DNA of 64,000 nt from Phoronis australis (taxonomy: Eukaryota > Phoronida > Phoronidae): NCBI GenBank assembly GCA_002633005.1, contig NMRA01000163.1, positions 344,071 through 408,070 on the forward strand, in the 5' to 3' direction. Shown piece by piece: positions 20,901 through 33,363 of the stretch (position 1 is the stretch's first letter; every line of letters starts with the position of its first letter). Made by a program: the position numbers and the translations under genes. The notes under the pieces were generated by a model. That model did not search any database. It had not been told where the DNA came from and saw only the letters and a list, made by a program, of their open reading frames with translations.

Positions 20901-23900
20901 CTTCGCTGCATTTTTGTTGATGTATCATAATCGTGCTACAGGTCACATTTTTGTTCTGATCGACACTAAATTTACTCACATCATGCATCTTGCCTTCTTA
21001 TAACAACTTCAAGGTGATGATGTGTTTTCATCATTTCAAAAATCCATTGGTCTATTTACACCAACTTTTACCAGAGTCTAGCCTATTTACATTTAATTAC
21101 AGGATGTTTCAGTTCATCAGCAGAGTTGAATGCTTGTAAGAGGTTAGAGGAAAGCAGTCAACAGTCTGCATTAGGGCCTGCTATTCTAAGTCTGCCTTTT
21201 TCTGCTTGGAGCTTTCAATAAACACCAAATCATGAGAATCCTTTTAGATTTTTATAAGAGTCTTTAACTGAGTGTGTTTAATGAGGCTGATGACTGTAGC
21301 CAGTTTGATTTTACCAGGTAGTAAATGTGAAATGGCCTCTGTGTTTAGATTGCAGTTCATATGAATTATTAGCGGTAATATGTTGATTTATCAGATTGTG
21401 AATATCATCAGGAACTTGCCGAATTGGAAACTGCTTTAATATATGCACACATTTACCTTTTTGTTTTTGTTTTTATTTCTATTATTTATTGTTTTTTTCA
21501 ACTGATTGTTGTGCTGCAGGTACTGTTCTTGCTTTCAGATATGGCATTCTAGTGAATCCTCTACAGTGGATATCAGTGCTTCTTCACAAACCAGACAGTT
21601 GGCCTACCTTAAGTCTATCTGTCTGTGAGTGTCTGTACTTTAGATAAAACATGTGACAAGAGCATTCTCTTCAGTTTGGAGTTGTTATTATATTCAATTT
21701 GGTTTTACATCAGATTATTGTTGGTTCATTGGTGTAAATTTTTTGAAGTTATTTAGCTTTGACCAGAGCTATAAAACAACAGAATTCTTTGTGTTTATGT
21801 GATTTTTTTACAAATTGCCAACTTTCATGATTTGCCAAACGCTCACAGAAATCAAGGCCGATGTCTTTACCATATGGTTGAAATACTCTCACACATGGAA
21901 TTTGGATCAGCTGGGGAGCTAGCAGGTCAATTCTACTCTACTTCTAATTTCTGTAAAGTTTCTTTTCTTGCCAAGATATCTGTGCCTTTAATTTCAATTT
22001 TGTGACAAGAACAGAAAATAAAATGAATTATATACACCCACATTCAAGCATAGTCACTTAATGTGGAAAGAAAGTTCTCCAGTTTGGGCCAGTCTCTAAA
22101 ACTTGGGCCATGGAAATTCAAGCAGAAACTGAATGTTCTTGATTCTGATGATTGGGACAAATATGGTAGATTTTGCCATTTATCCTACAGTGTATTTCTC
22201 AACTCTGTTTTGTACCAAAACATTGACTTGGCAGTGGACAAAATTGTCAAAAAAACTGCCTACGCACATCCTTTTCATGCATCCTTGCAGTGTGTAACAT
22301 TGAGGTGAATGATTGTTTGTCTTTGATTGTAATTCTTGAAATTAGGAGATGGCCAATATTGCTTATTTTTTCAAATTTGGTACAAGCTCTAACCTTGAGA
22401 AAATAAATTTATTTTTTTGCTGTTCCAAACTGTAGAATGTTTCCGTAAATCATTCATTTTATGCTCAACATCATTAGTGGAGGTGTTCCTGTCATTACAA
22501 AATCCTCGGAGTTGGGATTTCATTTGCACATGACAGCAGTTTCTAAACCAAGCCTATTCCAGACATAACATCAATCTAGTCCATTGTTAAGCATTTCCCT
22601 GCTCTTTTGTACTGCATCACAACAAACAAGCCAATTATCTGCCATGGTTCAAAGGGTTGTTAAAGTGGATATCAGAGAACCAAAATCTAACATATCTGTT
22701 TTGGCTAATTTTATCCTATTCAGGTAAAATGACCTTGCATAACAATTACATGACTGCACAAGGAATTCATCATCAATTTTGTCTGGATACTATTTTTGTG
22801 TCAATTTATTCTGCTTAGTGCTTTGTTGCTTTGCAGCCATAGCCAATGTGGCAATATTTCGATTCGATGGTGATGTCATACATGTAGGTTGACTTAGGTT
22901 ACCTTTGCCTGCCATCTTTTAGTGCAAGCATAGGGCAGATTTGTTCGTTGTTCAGGGCAGTTTGCTTGTCATTTCTCTTGATTTAAAAGAATATTTCACA
23001 ATGATGGTGAATACCTGTTGCATTGTTGGCTATAGGATCTTAGATCAGAATTCCTAATAAACAGGCTTCTTGATGACATCGGGTTACGAAGTACAAAGTG
23101 CCATGAAATGGGCTGAGTTTCTAATGCCACCAGTGAGATCTAGTTGAAATAAAATCAGTAAATAATGTATGTATACTGGGTGCAATTTCTGTGCCTCCAT
23201 GATGGGTTTTTAGTTGTATACAATTGACTTTTTTACTAAACTTATAAGGCAGTATGATTAAGCAATTATTATTATAAATAAATGTATTTTTATTTTAGCT
23301 CTCATCAGCTTTGTAGTCATCACGTACTTAGTTGAAGTTTTGCTGTCCAAAGTAAGTAATCTACAGTTAAATCTTCTCTTATTTAGCAATATGGCTGACT
23401 TTTTTACAAAAGTGCACTGTCTTTAATTAGCCTATTACAAGCATGGTTTGCAGCATGTGGGTGTCAGAATTAAAACAAGATTGATGAAAGTTCCCATTAT
23501 TTTGAAAATAGTTGTCTGTCATTGAAGAGTGGAAAATTTCTTCATTGTACAAACTAATATTTTTGTACGAAATTAGCGTAGAATTGTGTTTTTAAAATAT
23601 TGACATTCATTTATATATCACAAAATATTCAACATGTCTCCTTGTCATGCATGATGATAGATTTTCAATTTTTTGTAAAATCTAATATGTACGATTAATA
23701 ACATGTTTTTTGAAATCTTGCATTGTGATTCTGTGTTGGAGAAGGACACTCCCAAGTATTTGCTTTCTGCATATTAAATTAAAATTGATTTTCAAAAAAA
23801 CGGACAAATATTTGTTCTCTACGAAAACCAACAAAATTTCCAAGCACTAACTCCCGTCTAACATTCATGTGATTTAGTATAATAGTTTTTCATTTTCCTT

Positions 23901-26900
23901 CTGACTTTCTGCCATAACCTTTTAACAAAGCCAGATGAATTTCAATGAAACACATTAACTTTTTTAAAACCTAGTATCTGTCAATTTTTTGAGTTTTCAT
24001 TGTTCTGGTGATTGCTGTTTATTCAAGAATGAATATTTAGTGCAAGGGGTACAACTCTTGATGTAGAAAAAATACTATCTGAATTTTTGTCATTTTATAC
24101 TGCATGAACATGCAGTGTAACACGGGGGAGGGGGGGGTCAGTCTCGGGTTGCTGCTGAAACCTTTTGTAACTTGTGTCTCATGCTGTAACAGCACCTACT
24201 TCATAGTTTGCATTATTCATCGGAATAATCTGACCAAAGACACAAGCGACCCTTGTTTTGTCATTTTTGTAAAACTACTATATGCATTTTTACCAGAAGT
24301 TTGGTTAAAGAGTGTTATAATTTGTGTTCCTTTCAGGACAAAATATCGGAAGGTTTAGGTCGTTTTATCCACATCATCACTCTTACCATTGAATTGGTCT
24401 TCCCTGCTGCTGTCATTCTCTACGTTCATCCTAATCCAAGTAAGTACCCTTACCATCCTGTGTTGAGGTAATTCTAAAAAAATGATGCTCGTATTTTCAT
24501 TTTCTGTCTTTTTCTGCGTTCCCGGCCATGCAGTTTAGAAGTTCAGTTCAGTGCAGTCTTCTGGGCAATGTCTGTCTTGCGTCGGAGTGACGCTTTCGCA
24601 CAGTTTTTCCTGGAGCTCTACCGGACTAGGCTGTAATTAATCAGCATTGACTACTGTTTGGGTATTGTTGTGTATTGACTTTACCTTGGGACATCCTGAT
24701 ACTCCCAATGGTGAGTGTTCAGTGTTTTGTTTTATCATAGTTTACGATCCTTACATAAGTCGTGTCATGAAATATCATTGACTGTTAATATAAATAACAG
24801 TAATAATTATATTGTGATTAGACTGGGGCTTACAAGAATTAGTGTTGTTTTTTAGTTAAAACAGGCTTTCTTTCCTGATTTGTGCACTATCTCAATATAA
24901 AGTCAAGATACTGTATTTCATTCTGTGTTCAATTACATTTCATGGATTATCTATGTTAATTGCTCTTTATGCCCCCGAAATTTGAAGCTAAAAGTTTGAG
25001 TTTGATCTGGAAGTCTCGAGGTTCGAGCTTGAGGAATACTATAAATCTAATTCGTCATCAAGTGTTAAAGCATAAAATGGTCATGAATTCTTAAAAAAAA
25101 TTCAAAACTAATTTCGAGCTTAAGTTTTAGCTTTTGGAATTTTGGACAGGACCCGGTGTGGTGGAGATTGGAGTGATTTTTTTTCTTAATTTTTAATAAA
25201 AGACTATTGCTTCCTACATGTAGTTTCAATTTTGTATCACAGGTTGTCACATATTATGGGGATACATATTTATTAGAATCTTCCAAATGATGAAAAAAGG
25301 TCTGTTATGGCTATTGTTTTGTGCAAAAATTCATGCAAATTACCAAAATCCTGCGTACTGCAACAAATAGCAGTTTCTCGCTGAACTCTAAGCTCTTGGT
25401 GAGGAAGAGATGGATGGATTTGTTATTCCCGCTAGTGCACTTGTCTGACTGTTTAATACTTTCAACAATGTAAATTATTTGTTTTCTGTTTCAGTATTTT
25501 CATGCTTCTGTCTGGGCCAAAGTACAATTCAGTTTCTAAAGTTAGTGTCGTATGTTTGTACCAACAAATGGTGTCGCGATGCCAACAGGGGACAGAAGAA
25601 GAAGAAACAGCGTAACAAGTCAATTTCTCATGATGATTCAGGTGAGCTATAGTAAGCGCAGTGTTCACTCTAGGATGCATATTTGTGTCATTTAGTGTCG
25701 CCAAGCTAAAGAAGGCTTCGCTACCATGCCATTGAAATTTCTCGCATTATTAGTTTGTGCCTTGTTTTTTCAGATTTTCTCGACTACATTAACTGTATTT
25801 GACCTTCCAATGCCAGCAAACTTATACCGCAGCTGTGCTGTGGGCTACAACCCCGGTGATAGAAAGTTGGATAAATTTCGGAAGTATCGGTGAATACAAT
25901 ATTTTCCAATGTTTCCCAGAGTCAGCCGGCCATTTGTAAAATGAGGCAAATATTACAACATTTTTGCTGTCTCCAAAACAAAGATTTAAATCAGAGGCCA
26001 TTTTTATTCTTTTTGTACGTGCCTTGTTCATCATGAGTAAAATAGTTAATAGTTTGTTCTGTACCAAGTGGTTTGGGTAGATGAAAACTTGTGCTGGTGA
26101 ATTTTTAATGATTTCAGGGCCGAGTTTCAGTGTACCCCAATGGACTCCAAAAAACTTGGAAGGTTGGTCCACTGGACCCCGGTGCTTGTAGTTACTGTCG
26201 GTAGTAAAGCACGCATTGATTTGTGTCCTTAGTCATCTCATTCAACTTGCTCCATATTGTGCATTTTGCAAAAAGATTCTTCATTTTATGCACTACTAGC
26301 AATTGATTGATTTCAAAGCCTTTCTGGTGCTATGTTGTTCGTGTTTGATTGCTCTGTTGATCCCCCACATTCGTGTTTGAGACTTCGTAGGTGCTGCATT
26401 GGTGCCTTTCAAAGATATCTAGGATCCCAGGGAAATGTCCAAATTTGACAAGGTCATGTCTCAGCAATAGCTGATGGGATTCAAAAGTTGCATAAAATGA
26501 CATTGATTATGATAGAAAACTGTTATGCAGCATTTGGTCGTGTTATTGAATGCTGTTCTGTTGCTGTTATGATGGCCACAAATTATGTGACTGTCTGATT
26601 GAAAATGTCTTCACTGTAGTTCAGGCCTGGTGATTTCAAGCTTGTATTGTTTTGTTTCAATTGTATTTGAGATATTAAGACACCATGTTTTAAACTTAAT
26701 GTTTTAGTCTGCAATCCATTAGAGTCTATTCTACTGAAGTGCATGTCGATTGTTGTGCCTAGTTCAGTATGGCTTTGATCATTAGCATTAATTTTTATAA
26801 TTTGAAAAATGTTTGCATGTGAATACCTGCCAAACATCTCATCTGCCTTGCTTATTGTAAACCTCCCAAATCCACTAGTAGATTTGCCTTGAGTTCGTAT

Positions 26901-29900
26901 TGTGAGAAGGCTACATTGCCTTAATGGAACTTATGGTTAGACTCTTCTTGTCCATGGTGACTGTCTGTGATTGGTCAAAAGAGCAGCCTTTATACTGAAT
27001 ATGATAATGAGTATTCAATGGTATATGTCTAAATTACCTGCACTCATAAAAGAGTTGTCTTTTGCCCATTTGTCTAATGTTGGTGGTTGTTGAACTTATT
27101 TTAAATTAGCCTTAGTTCTGATTCTGATGTCCTGTCTGCTGTAATTCGTAAAAATTCACACCTGATCTCACAATAAGACAACTTGAGCACACACACAATG
27201 TGGACTCGCATCTTGCATGGAACAAGTACTAGGTTTCTGTGGCAAGTGAAATTTAGCTTTCGTTGTTTGTGCCATGATAGTTTCATTTTGGTTTTGCATC
27301 ACTCAGAAAGAAATAGCTAATAAATTCATTGCACAATGGCTAGGACAAGTTTCCTTGCTTTATGAATACTGAAATCTCAACTGACAATTATGAGCTTTCG
27401 AAAATACGCATTTACACGAAAAATGGATAGTGTTAATATCAGACACGGTCAAATCTTGCCATATTCATAGCTAATCATTTTTATTTTACAACTTATTGGT
27501 GTTGTATATTTCAGAGCTGTCAGCCAGCAGTGACTCAAAGTCAACCGCTGATGTAACCCTGTCTCAACCTTTAGTTCACTACCCTAACAACTTGAACGTC
27601 AGAGGTAAGCTTTTTTAATGACTTGTGTACTGATCTCAATCAATGAAGAGCCCCAGGCTTACACAATAACTAAGAAATTAACAGCAGTGAGGAAGTTTGG
27701 ATTTTGTCTAGGAATAGACATTATCTTTAGAATTTATGTTATTTGGTGGTGCTTCATAATCTTTAGGTTATCTTGTTCAAACAACTTGAAGCAAATAAGA
27801 TAAAAAGGTTATCTTACAATCCAGGGTTGAGTACTAGGAATTTTCATTAAGATTGACTTTTTCTGTCTATAATCTGTTGTCCATATTAAGTGAAACCTCT
27901 CTTAAAATTCATTAATTTCCTGTTCAGCTCTTTGGAAACAAGGCCAAGATGTTTGTAGCTCAGAGTCAGCGGGAACCCTCACAGAGATTCTGACACTGGT
28001 CTTTTTTGCTTCTCAAAAGATCGACACGTACAAAAGGGCTACTTGGGCAACGTGGACGACAAAATGTTATGAAAGCTTGAAATAAAAGCGAAATGCTGAA
28101 GTACTAACCTTGTAGCTACTGTTATTGGAACTGTATTTTACTAAATTACAATTTACAAAACATTTATCATTATCAATTGACCTTTTACAACATTTTGTGT
28201 ATTACAGACATCGCTTACTTCATGGTGGCGCCTACCCTTTGTTACGAGCTCAATTTCCCACGATCTGCTCGAATCCGTAAACGTTTTCTTGTGAAAAGAG
28301 TTCTTGAAATGGTAAGTGCATGGATCCTTGGTGTATGAACCCGAGACATTTTGAACAAGGAATGTACCATTTTGTTTTGGTGTTGTAGTTCATCTGTTTA
28401 TAAGCTAATTCATTGAGTATTCAGTAATTGTGTTGTGTGTCTATCAGTGACTGTCAGAATTATCATTTGAAGGCACCAAGAAAGTTAACATGCATGTTCA
28501 TATTTGTGCTGGCATACATTCTACAGACCCAAGTCATCCACAATCTACGTGCAGTAAAAAAATGTTAGCTTAGTGAATGGAAACAGCAATTTCTAGGATG
28601 ACGATAATCCCACAATTCAACATTCCAAACTCAGCGAGCAATCACATCTGACAGTCGCCATTTTGCTACGGGTACCTAGTTTACTATGGTCTAGTAAGCT
28701 GACAACAATTCTCGCATAACACTCGCCTTTCTCTTGTGAGATTTTTTGTGGTCTTTTCCTTGCTTTTTCAAGTCCTTTGCATCTGTGGAATGCCATCTTG
28801 ATTTTAGTCATGGTAGATCACGTGTGTAACAATGCTCTGCAGTCTCTGTTTCCATGTGTTTCCAGATTTTCCTGGCCCAAGTGATCATGGGCCTGATACA
28901 GCAGTGGATTATACCGACTGTTTCTAACTCCCTCGTTCCCTTTCACAATTCTGAATGGTCTAGGATCATAGAGAGGCTGCTCAAGCTAGCTGTAAGTTGA
29001 GTTCAACAGTGAAATAGTGTGTTCTCTGGGCAATGCTAGGTGTTGATAGAATTAGACGATTTTAAGATAATTAGCAATCGGCTAACCAGGGGCCCCACAT
29101 TTGTGCCAATTTTTAATATCAAGAAAGCTACCTTCGTCAGATGTATGTATTTTACTTAACTGCAGATTTCTCCACTCTGAACAAAACCCAAACATTCTGT
29201 AAATTCAACAATGGTTAAAAGATTGAAACATAATTATTTATCTGGCACCTTGGTGGGTCTTTTGCACTTTCAGGGTCCTGCGTTTTTGTGTGTAAGTCTA
29301 ATTTTTTTGAGTAGCGCTACAACACCTACAATGCTTTGAACATCTCTAACTCAGTGGGACACCGCACCCTTGACCCTCACATATTGAAATTGGCATGGCC
29401 CACAAGGGAAAACTTTCCAAATTGGATTCACATCGCCTGAAACATGTATACATTTGGGTATTGGTGCCTCTGAACACGCTGTGGGCGCGGGGCTCCAAGA
29501 GGCTCAGGGAACGTAGCATAAAGTTATGCTGCTTCTGCTATGTTGTCAATTCAGCACTGGCTGTTTCATTTGATCCAGTTCAACTACCTACTGGTGGGTA
29601 CTCAATAAGTTAAACTGACTTTCTTTCAAACTTTATGAGCATTCTTTGGGTGTGAGGTGGATGGTAATTTTCTCACAACTTTCTAACAACTAGCCCAAAG
29701 TGTCAGTCCTGGCTGTCAATTTTATTGACATTTTACACGCCATATCAGGTTGTGTTTGCTGAGAAATTTACCCTGCTCTTGAAATTTTCATTAGCATCTT
29801 GTGTTCTTTTTGGAAATCTCAGTACTGACTTAATTACCGACTGACATGCAAATAATTTCTAATTGAAGTGTTTTGTTGAACAACATCTGGAGAGAGTCAC

Positions 29901-32900
29901 ATGAAGTTGATAGTTTTTTTTTGATTTGCATCAAATACAAACAGAAGCATGTCAGACACCTTCCAAGATTTCCTTGGCAGTGGTAGCTGTATCATTAACA
30001 TCTGATAGGCAGCTTTTACTACTGTCATGTCTTTTCAGATTCCGAATCACTTGATTTGGTTAATATTCTTCTACTGGTTCTTTCACTCGTGCCTCAATGT
30101 GATTGCTGAACTGACAAAGTTTGGTGACAGAGAGTTCTACAAAGATTGGTGGTAAGTTGTGTCCCTTCTTGTAGAATTATTAAACAATGTTGAATTTGAT
30201 ACTGCTAACGGTTCTGTCACTGCTTAGTTTCTGTACAGCAATTATAATATGTATTTGCATGGTGATTTTCACTTTAGCTCACTGTTGATATGGCGGATAT
30301 GTGGATTTTTCTTTTGTCATTTTTTATCAACCTTTACCTTAAGAAAACTTTGCTTCATTCTTATCAAGGTTGTAAACTTCACAGCTGCTGTAAAACATCA
30401 CTTTTCCAAATTTTATTTTTAGCTGAATGTGAAAACAATTGATATGAGATTTATTCTTAATGTGTGAATTAATTGAAGCAATACGGTCTTGAAAGTCTTT
30501 GTCTTGATTTTGAAAGTCTTTGTCCTTATTGAGTCAATTTCAATAGGAAAATAATATATTGACCTTATATGAATGCATTTAAGATTAATTTTTTCTGTTC
30601 TCTTCTGATTTTAAACCCTACTGTATATCTTCGTGTATTCAGCATGCAATATGGCAGAAATTTGGAATGCTGGTTTGTGAGGAAAATGTTCAATAAGAAT
30701 AAGCGTTGAGATCATTGTAATTCCGCTTTGGTTCAATTTATCTTCTCTGCAGCTGCCATGAAACGGTAACCTTTCGGAAATAATTTGCAAAGTAGAGGGC
30801 CTTTGAAATCATTTCTATGCCGAAGAGACATTGTTTTAGTTCCAAGTAACTGAAGAATAGACCTGGACATTTGTCTTGCTTTGTCTATTATGGTTCATGT
30901 ATTATCATTATTATTGTTTTTATAAAATGTTGCCAATAGTTATTGGAAATTTTGAAACAAAAATGTGGATTTGAAATTCTGTATATTATATTGTTGAGTA
31001 CATTGTAACAAGGATCATCTGTCCTTTTATAATATTCCTTCTGGGCCTTTCCCAGATGAATTTTGATGGAATTTGCTAACTTTTTAAAAATCTATGTTTA
31101 ATTTGTTTTTGTATTGTTGTCATGGCTTCCTCTCATCATTGAACAACAGTTTCATGCTGGAAAAACTCAATGGAAATGAAAAAGGCGTAAAAATTGTCAG
31201 TAAATCCTCTAGTTATCCAATCCTATGGTGAGTTTGCGCTTTCCATGGGAGACTGAAATTCAAATTTTAAAATACAGTAACTGTAAGTCTTTTTCAAAAC
31301 AGTGAGTGCATTCTGGAAACATCGTGTAAGTTTAACACAACAGGAATGAGTCATAGTTGTGTCTGGCTGTGTATAAACATGCATAAATAAATTGAATGCA
31401 TTTGTCAGGAATGCTGAATCTGTAATGTCCTTCTGGTCGACGTGGAACATGCCTGTTCACCGCTGGGCGAGGCGACATGTCTATCTCCCAATGTTGGAAG
31501 CCAAGTTCAGCAAGATGACCGCCTCTGTATTCGTCTTTGTTATCTCCGCATTCTTCCATGAATACCTCGTCAGTGTACCGTTAAGGATGCCACGGCTGTG
31601 GGCCTTCTTTGCTATGCTGGGACAGGTATAACTTCACGTAGTTACCACACTTTCCAGGCTTTATCGTGTTTTAATTAACATAGACCTCAGGTATTAGCCA
31701 TACATTAGCTACGTTGTCATTATTATACAGTAAGTCCAAAAATGATTTATTTTGTGATTTGTATTATGCCACAACAGGATGAGTAACATCCATTACCCGT
31801 GTACCTGGCTGATGTAATTTTCCTCCCTTCTCTTCAACATAAATTTTAAATTAAAAGACCAGTTGTGTTTTTCGTATGATAGTGTGCTCCTTTATATAGA
31901 CTTCGGCTAATAGCCATGTAGTCGCTTCATAAAATCAGTGCTTATGCAACTGAAAAGGGAAATTCTATAGCATAATTTGGAAATTCAATACCACGATTCA
32001 AAATTCCAACCTCACCGTCCAATCCCTTCAGTGTCTGCCATTTTGGTACATTATGCAATCCTGTGATTTTGCTAGAAACTTGGTCTCCGCATCACTAACA
32101 GTGGTTGAAAATTATCTACCTTAAAAGGAATTTCCAGGCTTATAAAAGTGACAATTCATTGTTAATTAACAGCACTTTTTAAGTTGGTGAGTAATATTTG
32201 ATCCCAGGAAATTAACTGGTAGCAATGAAACACTAAGAGTTATTGGGATTTTACATGTTCTGATGTTACGTTTAGTAAAACTCCCAAGACCTCTGGTCAT
32301 GTTGAAGAATAGGATGTAATATGCCCAATACTGTTCCCATCGTGAGCAGTCACTATCCATGGAATAGAATGTGATGCGCATTGCCCAGCAAAAGATTCAC
32401 GTCTTGGTTTTTCACTTGCTTCCATTTAGCAAACACAGTTAATGCCATACTCATTGTTGAACACAGGCTGTTGTTTTTTAGTCTTTGGTGTTTGTTCAAG
32501 GAAAGTGAATGCAGACCAAGATCTATTGTTCAGTGGTTGACATCAAATTTAAAGTAGTTGCTCTTCCCTTATAAATAAATTTTATTAAAGTTTTATATAA
32601 CACCTCTTATCGTGTATGTACATAGTGAAGTGAAATATACAGTCACACTGTATAGTTACATGTAGCACGGATTCAGTACACATGAAAAGTGGAAAGTGTG
32701 TAGTTTGCATGATTAAACACTGTTTGAGCAAACGCAATGAAATGCAGTTGAATTCAAAAAGTACAACCTAGCAGGCTTATATCTATGTCTGGGGTTTTGA
32801 CTGTTTTGGCATTTCCTTATCAGGAAAGTGTTTACTTGAGGCATGTTATCAGCTGATGGCTCAAGATTAGTGTTAATTATCTGCTTGTGAATCTGGGGCA

Positions 32901-33216
32901 GAAAACACTCTGTCTGGGTCAATGATCTTAGTTTTTACATAACAGTCTGGGTTTTCAGACACAACTTCCTTGCAGATAGCGAGCACAACAGACTGCTTCT
33001 TATCACAAAATTCTCTCCATTTAAAGTGCAAGGCTGATTCTCGTTTTTTTCTCCTTTCAGGTTCCGTATGCTGTAATGGTCACTAAGTATCTACATGCAA
33101 AGCTGGGCAACATGGCAGTGTGGGTGTCCATTATATTGGGTCAACCACTGGCTATTCTCATGTACGCTCATGATTATTACATTAATTATTTGTTAAACAT
33201 GGAATCAGCTACCTAA
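14875..33216 (+). CDS. DGAT1: Diacylglycerol O-acyltransferase 1, complete, 13 exons
   Basis: Transfers an acyl group from acyl-CoA to diacylglycerol to make triacylglycerol in the ER membrane (MBOAT family). Exons: 14875-14981, 16982-17069, 17889-17929, 21539-21624, 23299-23351, 24337-24439, 25495-25641, 27515-27604, 28208-28311, 28866-28991, 30039-30151, 31409-31625, 33061-33216. Summed coding length 1431 bases, in frame throughout, 476 residues (human 488). Seen: [14 protein letters not shown] near residue 42, [38 protein letters not shown], the family FYKDWWN motif around 347-354, [10 protein letters not shown] with Asn366 (human Asn378 region), and [15 protein letters not shown] with the catalytic His403 (human His415). 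Several hydrophobic helices. All introns are GT-AG. The N-terminus is short and basic rather than the long low-complexity tail of mammals. Confidence 0.95.
15612..15944 (+). other. Longest open frame in DGAT1 intron 1, not recognised
   Basis: 110 codons beginning ATG, ending just past a donor-like CCAAG|GTAAGG, with an aromatic stretch ([20 protein letters not shown]). It cannot be inserted into DGAT1 without displacing the conserved exon 1-2 join. The reverse strand is also open. Possibly a chance frame or a retained piece of another gene. Confidence 0.15.
16982..17069 (+). CDS. DGAT1: DGAT1 exon 2
   Basis: Acceptor TTTTGTCTAG|C, donor CTTTTG|GTATGT. Encodes [20 protein letters not shown] then LLNLCIILL, the start of the first membrane helix. 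Human: DSLFSSDSGFSNYRGILNW. Confidence 0.95.
17889..17929 (+). CDS. DGAT1: DGAT1 exon 3 (41-base micro-exon)
   Basis: Acceptor TTTTAAAG|GTT, donor ATCAA|GTGAGT. Encodes [13 protein letters not shown] and the first two bases of Lys, matching human LSNARLFLENLIK. Too short to appear as an open frame; found by requiring the missing family residues in phase. Confidence 0.93.
18434..19811. repeat. Direct duplication in DGAT1 intron 3, copy A
   Basis: 1378 bases, near-identical (substitutions every few tens of bases, small indels) to 20085-21462. Copy A ends where a family H repeat begins at 19812; copy B carries uninterrupted intron sequence at the same place. Confidence 0.95.
19812..20083 (+). 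repeat. Family H repeat, copy 3, truncated at an N
   Basis: Starts ATGCGCCCACATATTTATAT with a palindrome CCACATATTTATATGTGG, then TCCGTCCGTCCG, and a sub-unit with GCCCCCTAGTGGCAATTTTA and AAAGTCCTGAACGGATTTTC. Reverse complement of the right end of the copy at 43322-44245. Its other end is missing at the single N (20084). Confidence 0.75.
20085..21462. repeat. Direct duplication in DGAT1 intron 3, copy B
   Basis: Same sequence as 18434-19811, beginning at the base after a lone N. Contains no exon, so DGAT1 coding is unaffected. Best read as the second haplotype of the same locus without the repeat insertion. Confidence 0.95.
21539..21624 (+). CDS. DGAT1: DGAT1 exon 4
   Basis: Acceptor GCTTTCAG|A, donor GTCT|GTGAGT. 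Encodes [20 protein letters not shown] then WPTLSLSV. Lies directly after the duplicated block of intron 3. Confidence 0.93.
23299..23351 (+). CDS. DGAT1: DGAT1 exon 5
   Basis: Acceptor TATTTTAG|CT, donor TCCAAA|GTAAGT. Encodes a hydrophobic helix [17 protein letters not shown], equivalent to the human IAANVFAVAAFQVEK region. Confidence 0.88.
24337..24439 (+). CDS. DGAT1: DGAT1 exon 6
   Basis: Acceptor CTTTCAG|GAC, donor CCAA|GTAAGT. Encodes [20 protein letters not shown] then [14 protein letters not shown], aligning with the human HVANLATILCFPAAVVLLV helix. Confidence 0.92.
25495..25641 (+). CDS. DGAT1: DGAT1 exon 7
   Basis: Acceptor CTGTTTCAG|TA, donor TCAG|GTGAGC. Encodes [20 protein letters not shown], then a lysine/arginine-rich loop ([17 protein letters not shown]), the variable cytosolic segment of the family. 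Confidence 0.93.
27515..27604 (+). CDS. DGAT1: DGAT1 exon 8
   Basis: Acceptor ATTTCAG|AG, donor AGAG|GTAAGC. Encodes a Ser/Thr-rich linker and [10 protein letters not shown], matching human VSYPDNLTYR. Confidence 0.93.
28208..28311 (+). CDS. DGAT1: DGAT1 exon 9
   Basis: Acceptor ATTACAG|AC, donor ATG|GTAAGT. Encodes [20 protein letters not shown] then [12 protein letters not shown], among the most conserved DGAT1 sequence. Confidence 0.96.
28866..28991 (+). CDS. DGAT1: DGAT1 exon 10
   Basis: Acceptor TTTCCAG|ATT, donor CTAGCT|GTAAGT. Encodes [19 protein letters not shown] and [12 protein letters not shown] run of matches to human ([25 protein letters not shown]). Confidence 0.96.
30039..30151 (+). 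CDS. DGAT1: DGAT1 exon 11
   Basis: Acceptor CTTTTCAG|ATT, donor TGGTG|GTAAGT. Encodes [20 protein letters not shown] and [10 protein letters not shown], including most of the FYxDWWN motif required for acyltransferase activity. Confidence 0.96.
31409..31625 (+). CDS. DGAT1: DGAT1 exon 12, active-site exon
   Basis: Acceptor TTTGTCAG|G, donor GGACAG|GTATAA. Carries [12 protein letters not shown] (active-site Asn region) and [15 protein letters not shown] (catalytic His). 72 codons. Confidence 0.96.
33061..33216 (+). CDS. DGAT1: DGAT1 exon 13 and stop
   Basis: Acceptor TCCTTTCAG|GTT. Encodes [20 protein letters not shown] then [15 protein letters not shown] and stop TAA (33214-33216), matching human [22 protein letters not shown]. 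Confidence 0.96.
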   Translation, partial: VPYAVMVTKYLHAKLGNMAVWVSIILGQPLAILMYAHDYYINYLLNMESAT

Positions 33217-33350
33217 GAATATGGCCAGCATGCTGAACAGTTTGTATCTCGACAACAGCTTCATGTACCTAGACTTGCCTACAAAGCAATGTGAAGAAAA
33301 ATGCATGTGCTTGACAAATTAAATTGAGACATATTTTTATACTGGTTGTG

Positions 33351-33363
33351 ATTAAAGAATAAA
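33351..33363 (+). terminator. DGAT1 polyadenylation signals
   Basis: ATTAAA (33351-33356) and AATAAA (33358-33363) lie 135-147 bases after the stop codon, a normal short 3' UTR distance. Confidence 0.6.

Noticed and set aside
18661-21003. Matching frame pairs at 19155-19358 and 20800-21003
   Set aside because: They exist because of the 1378-base duplication; no splice logic or homology supports them.
22063-22308. 81-codon frame in DGAT1 intron 4
   Set aside because: Exons 4 and 5 join in phase without it and the peptide matches no DGAT1 segment.
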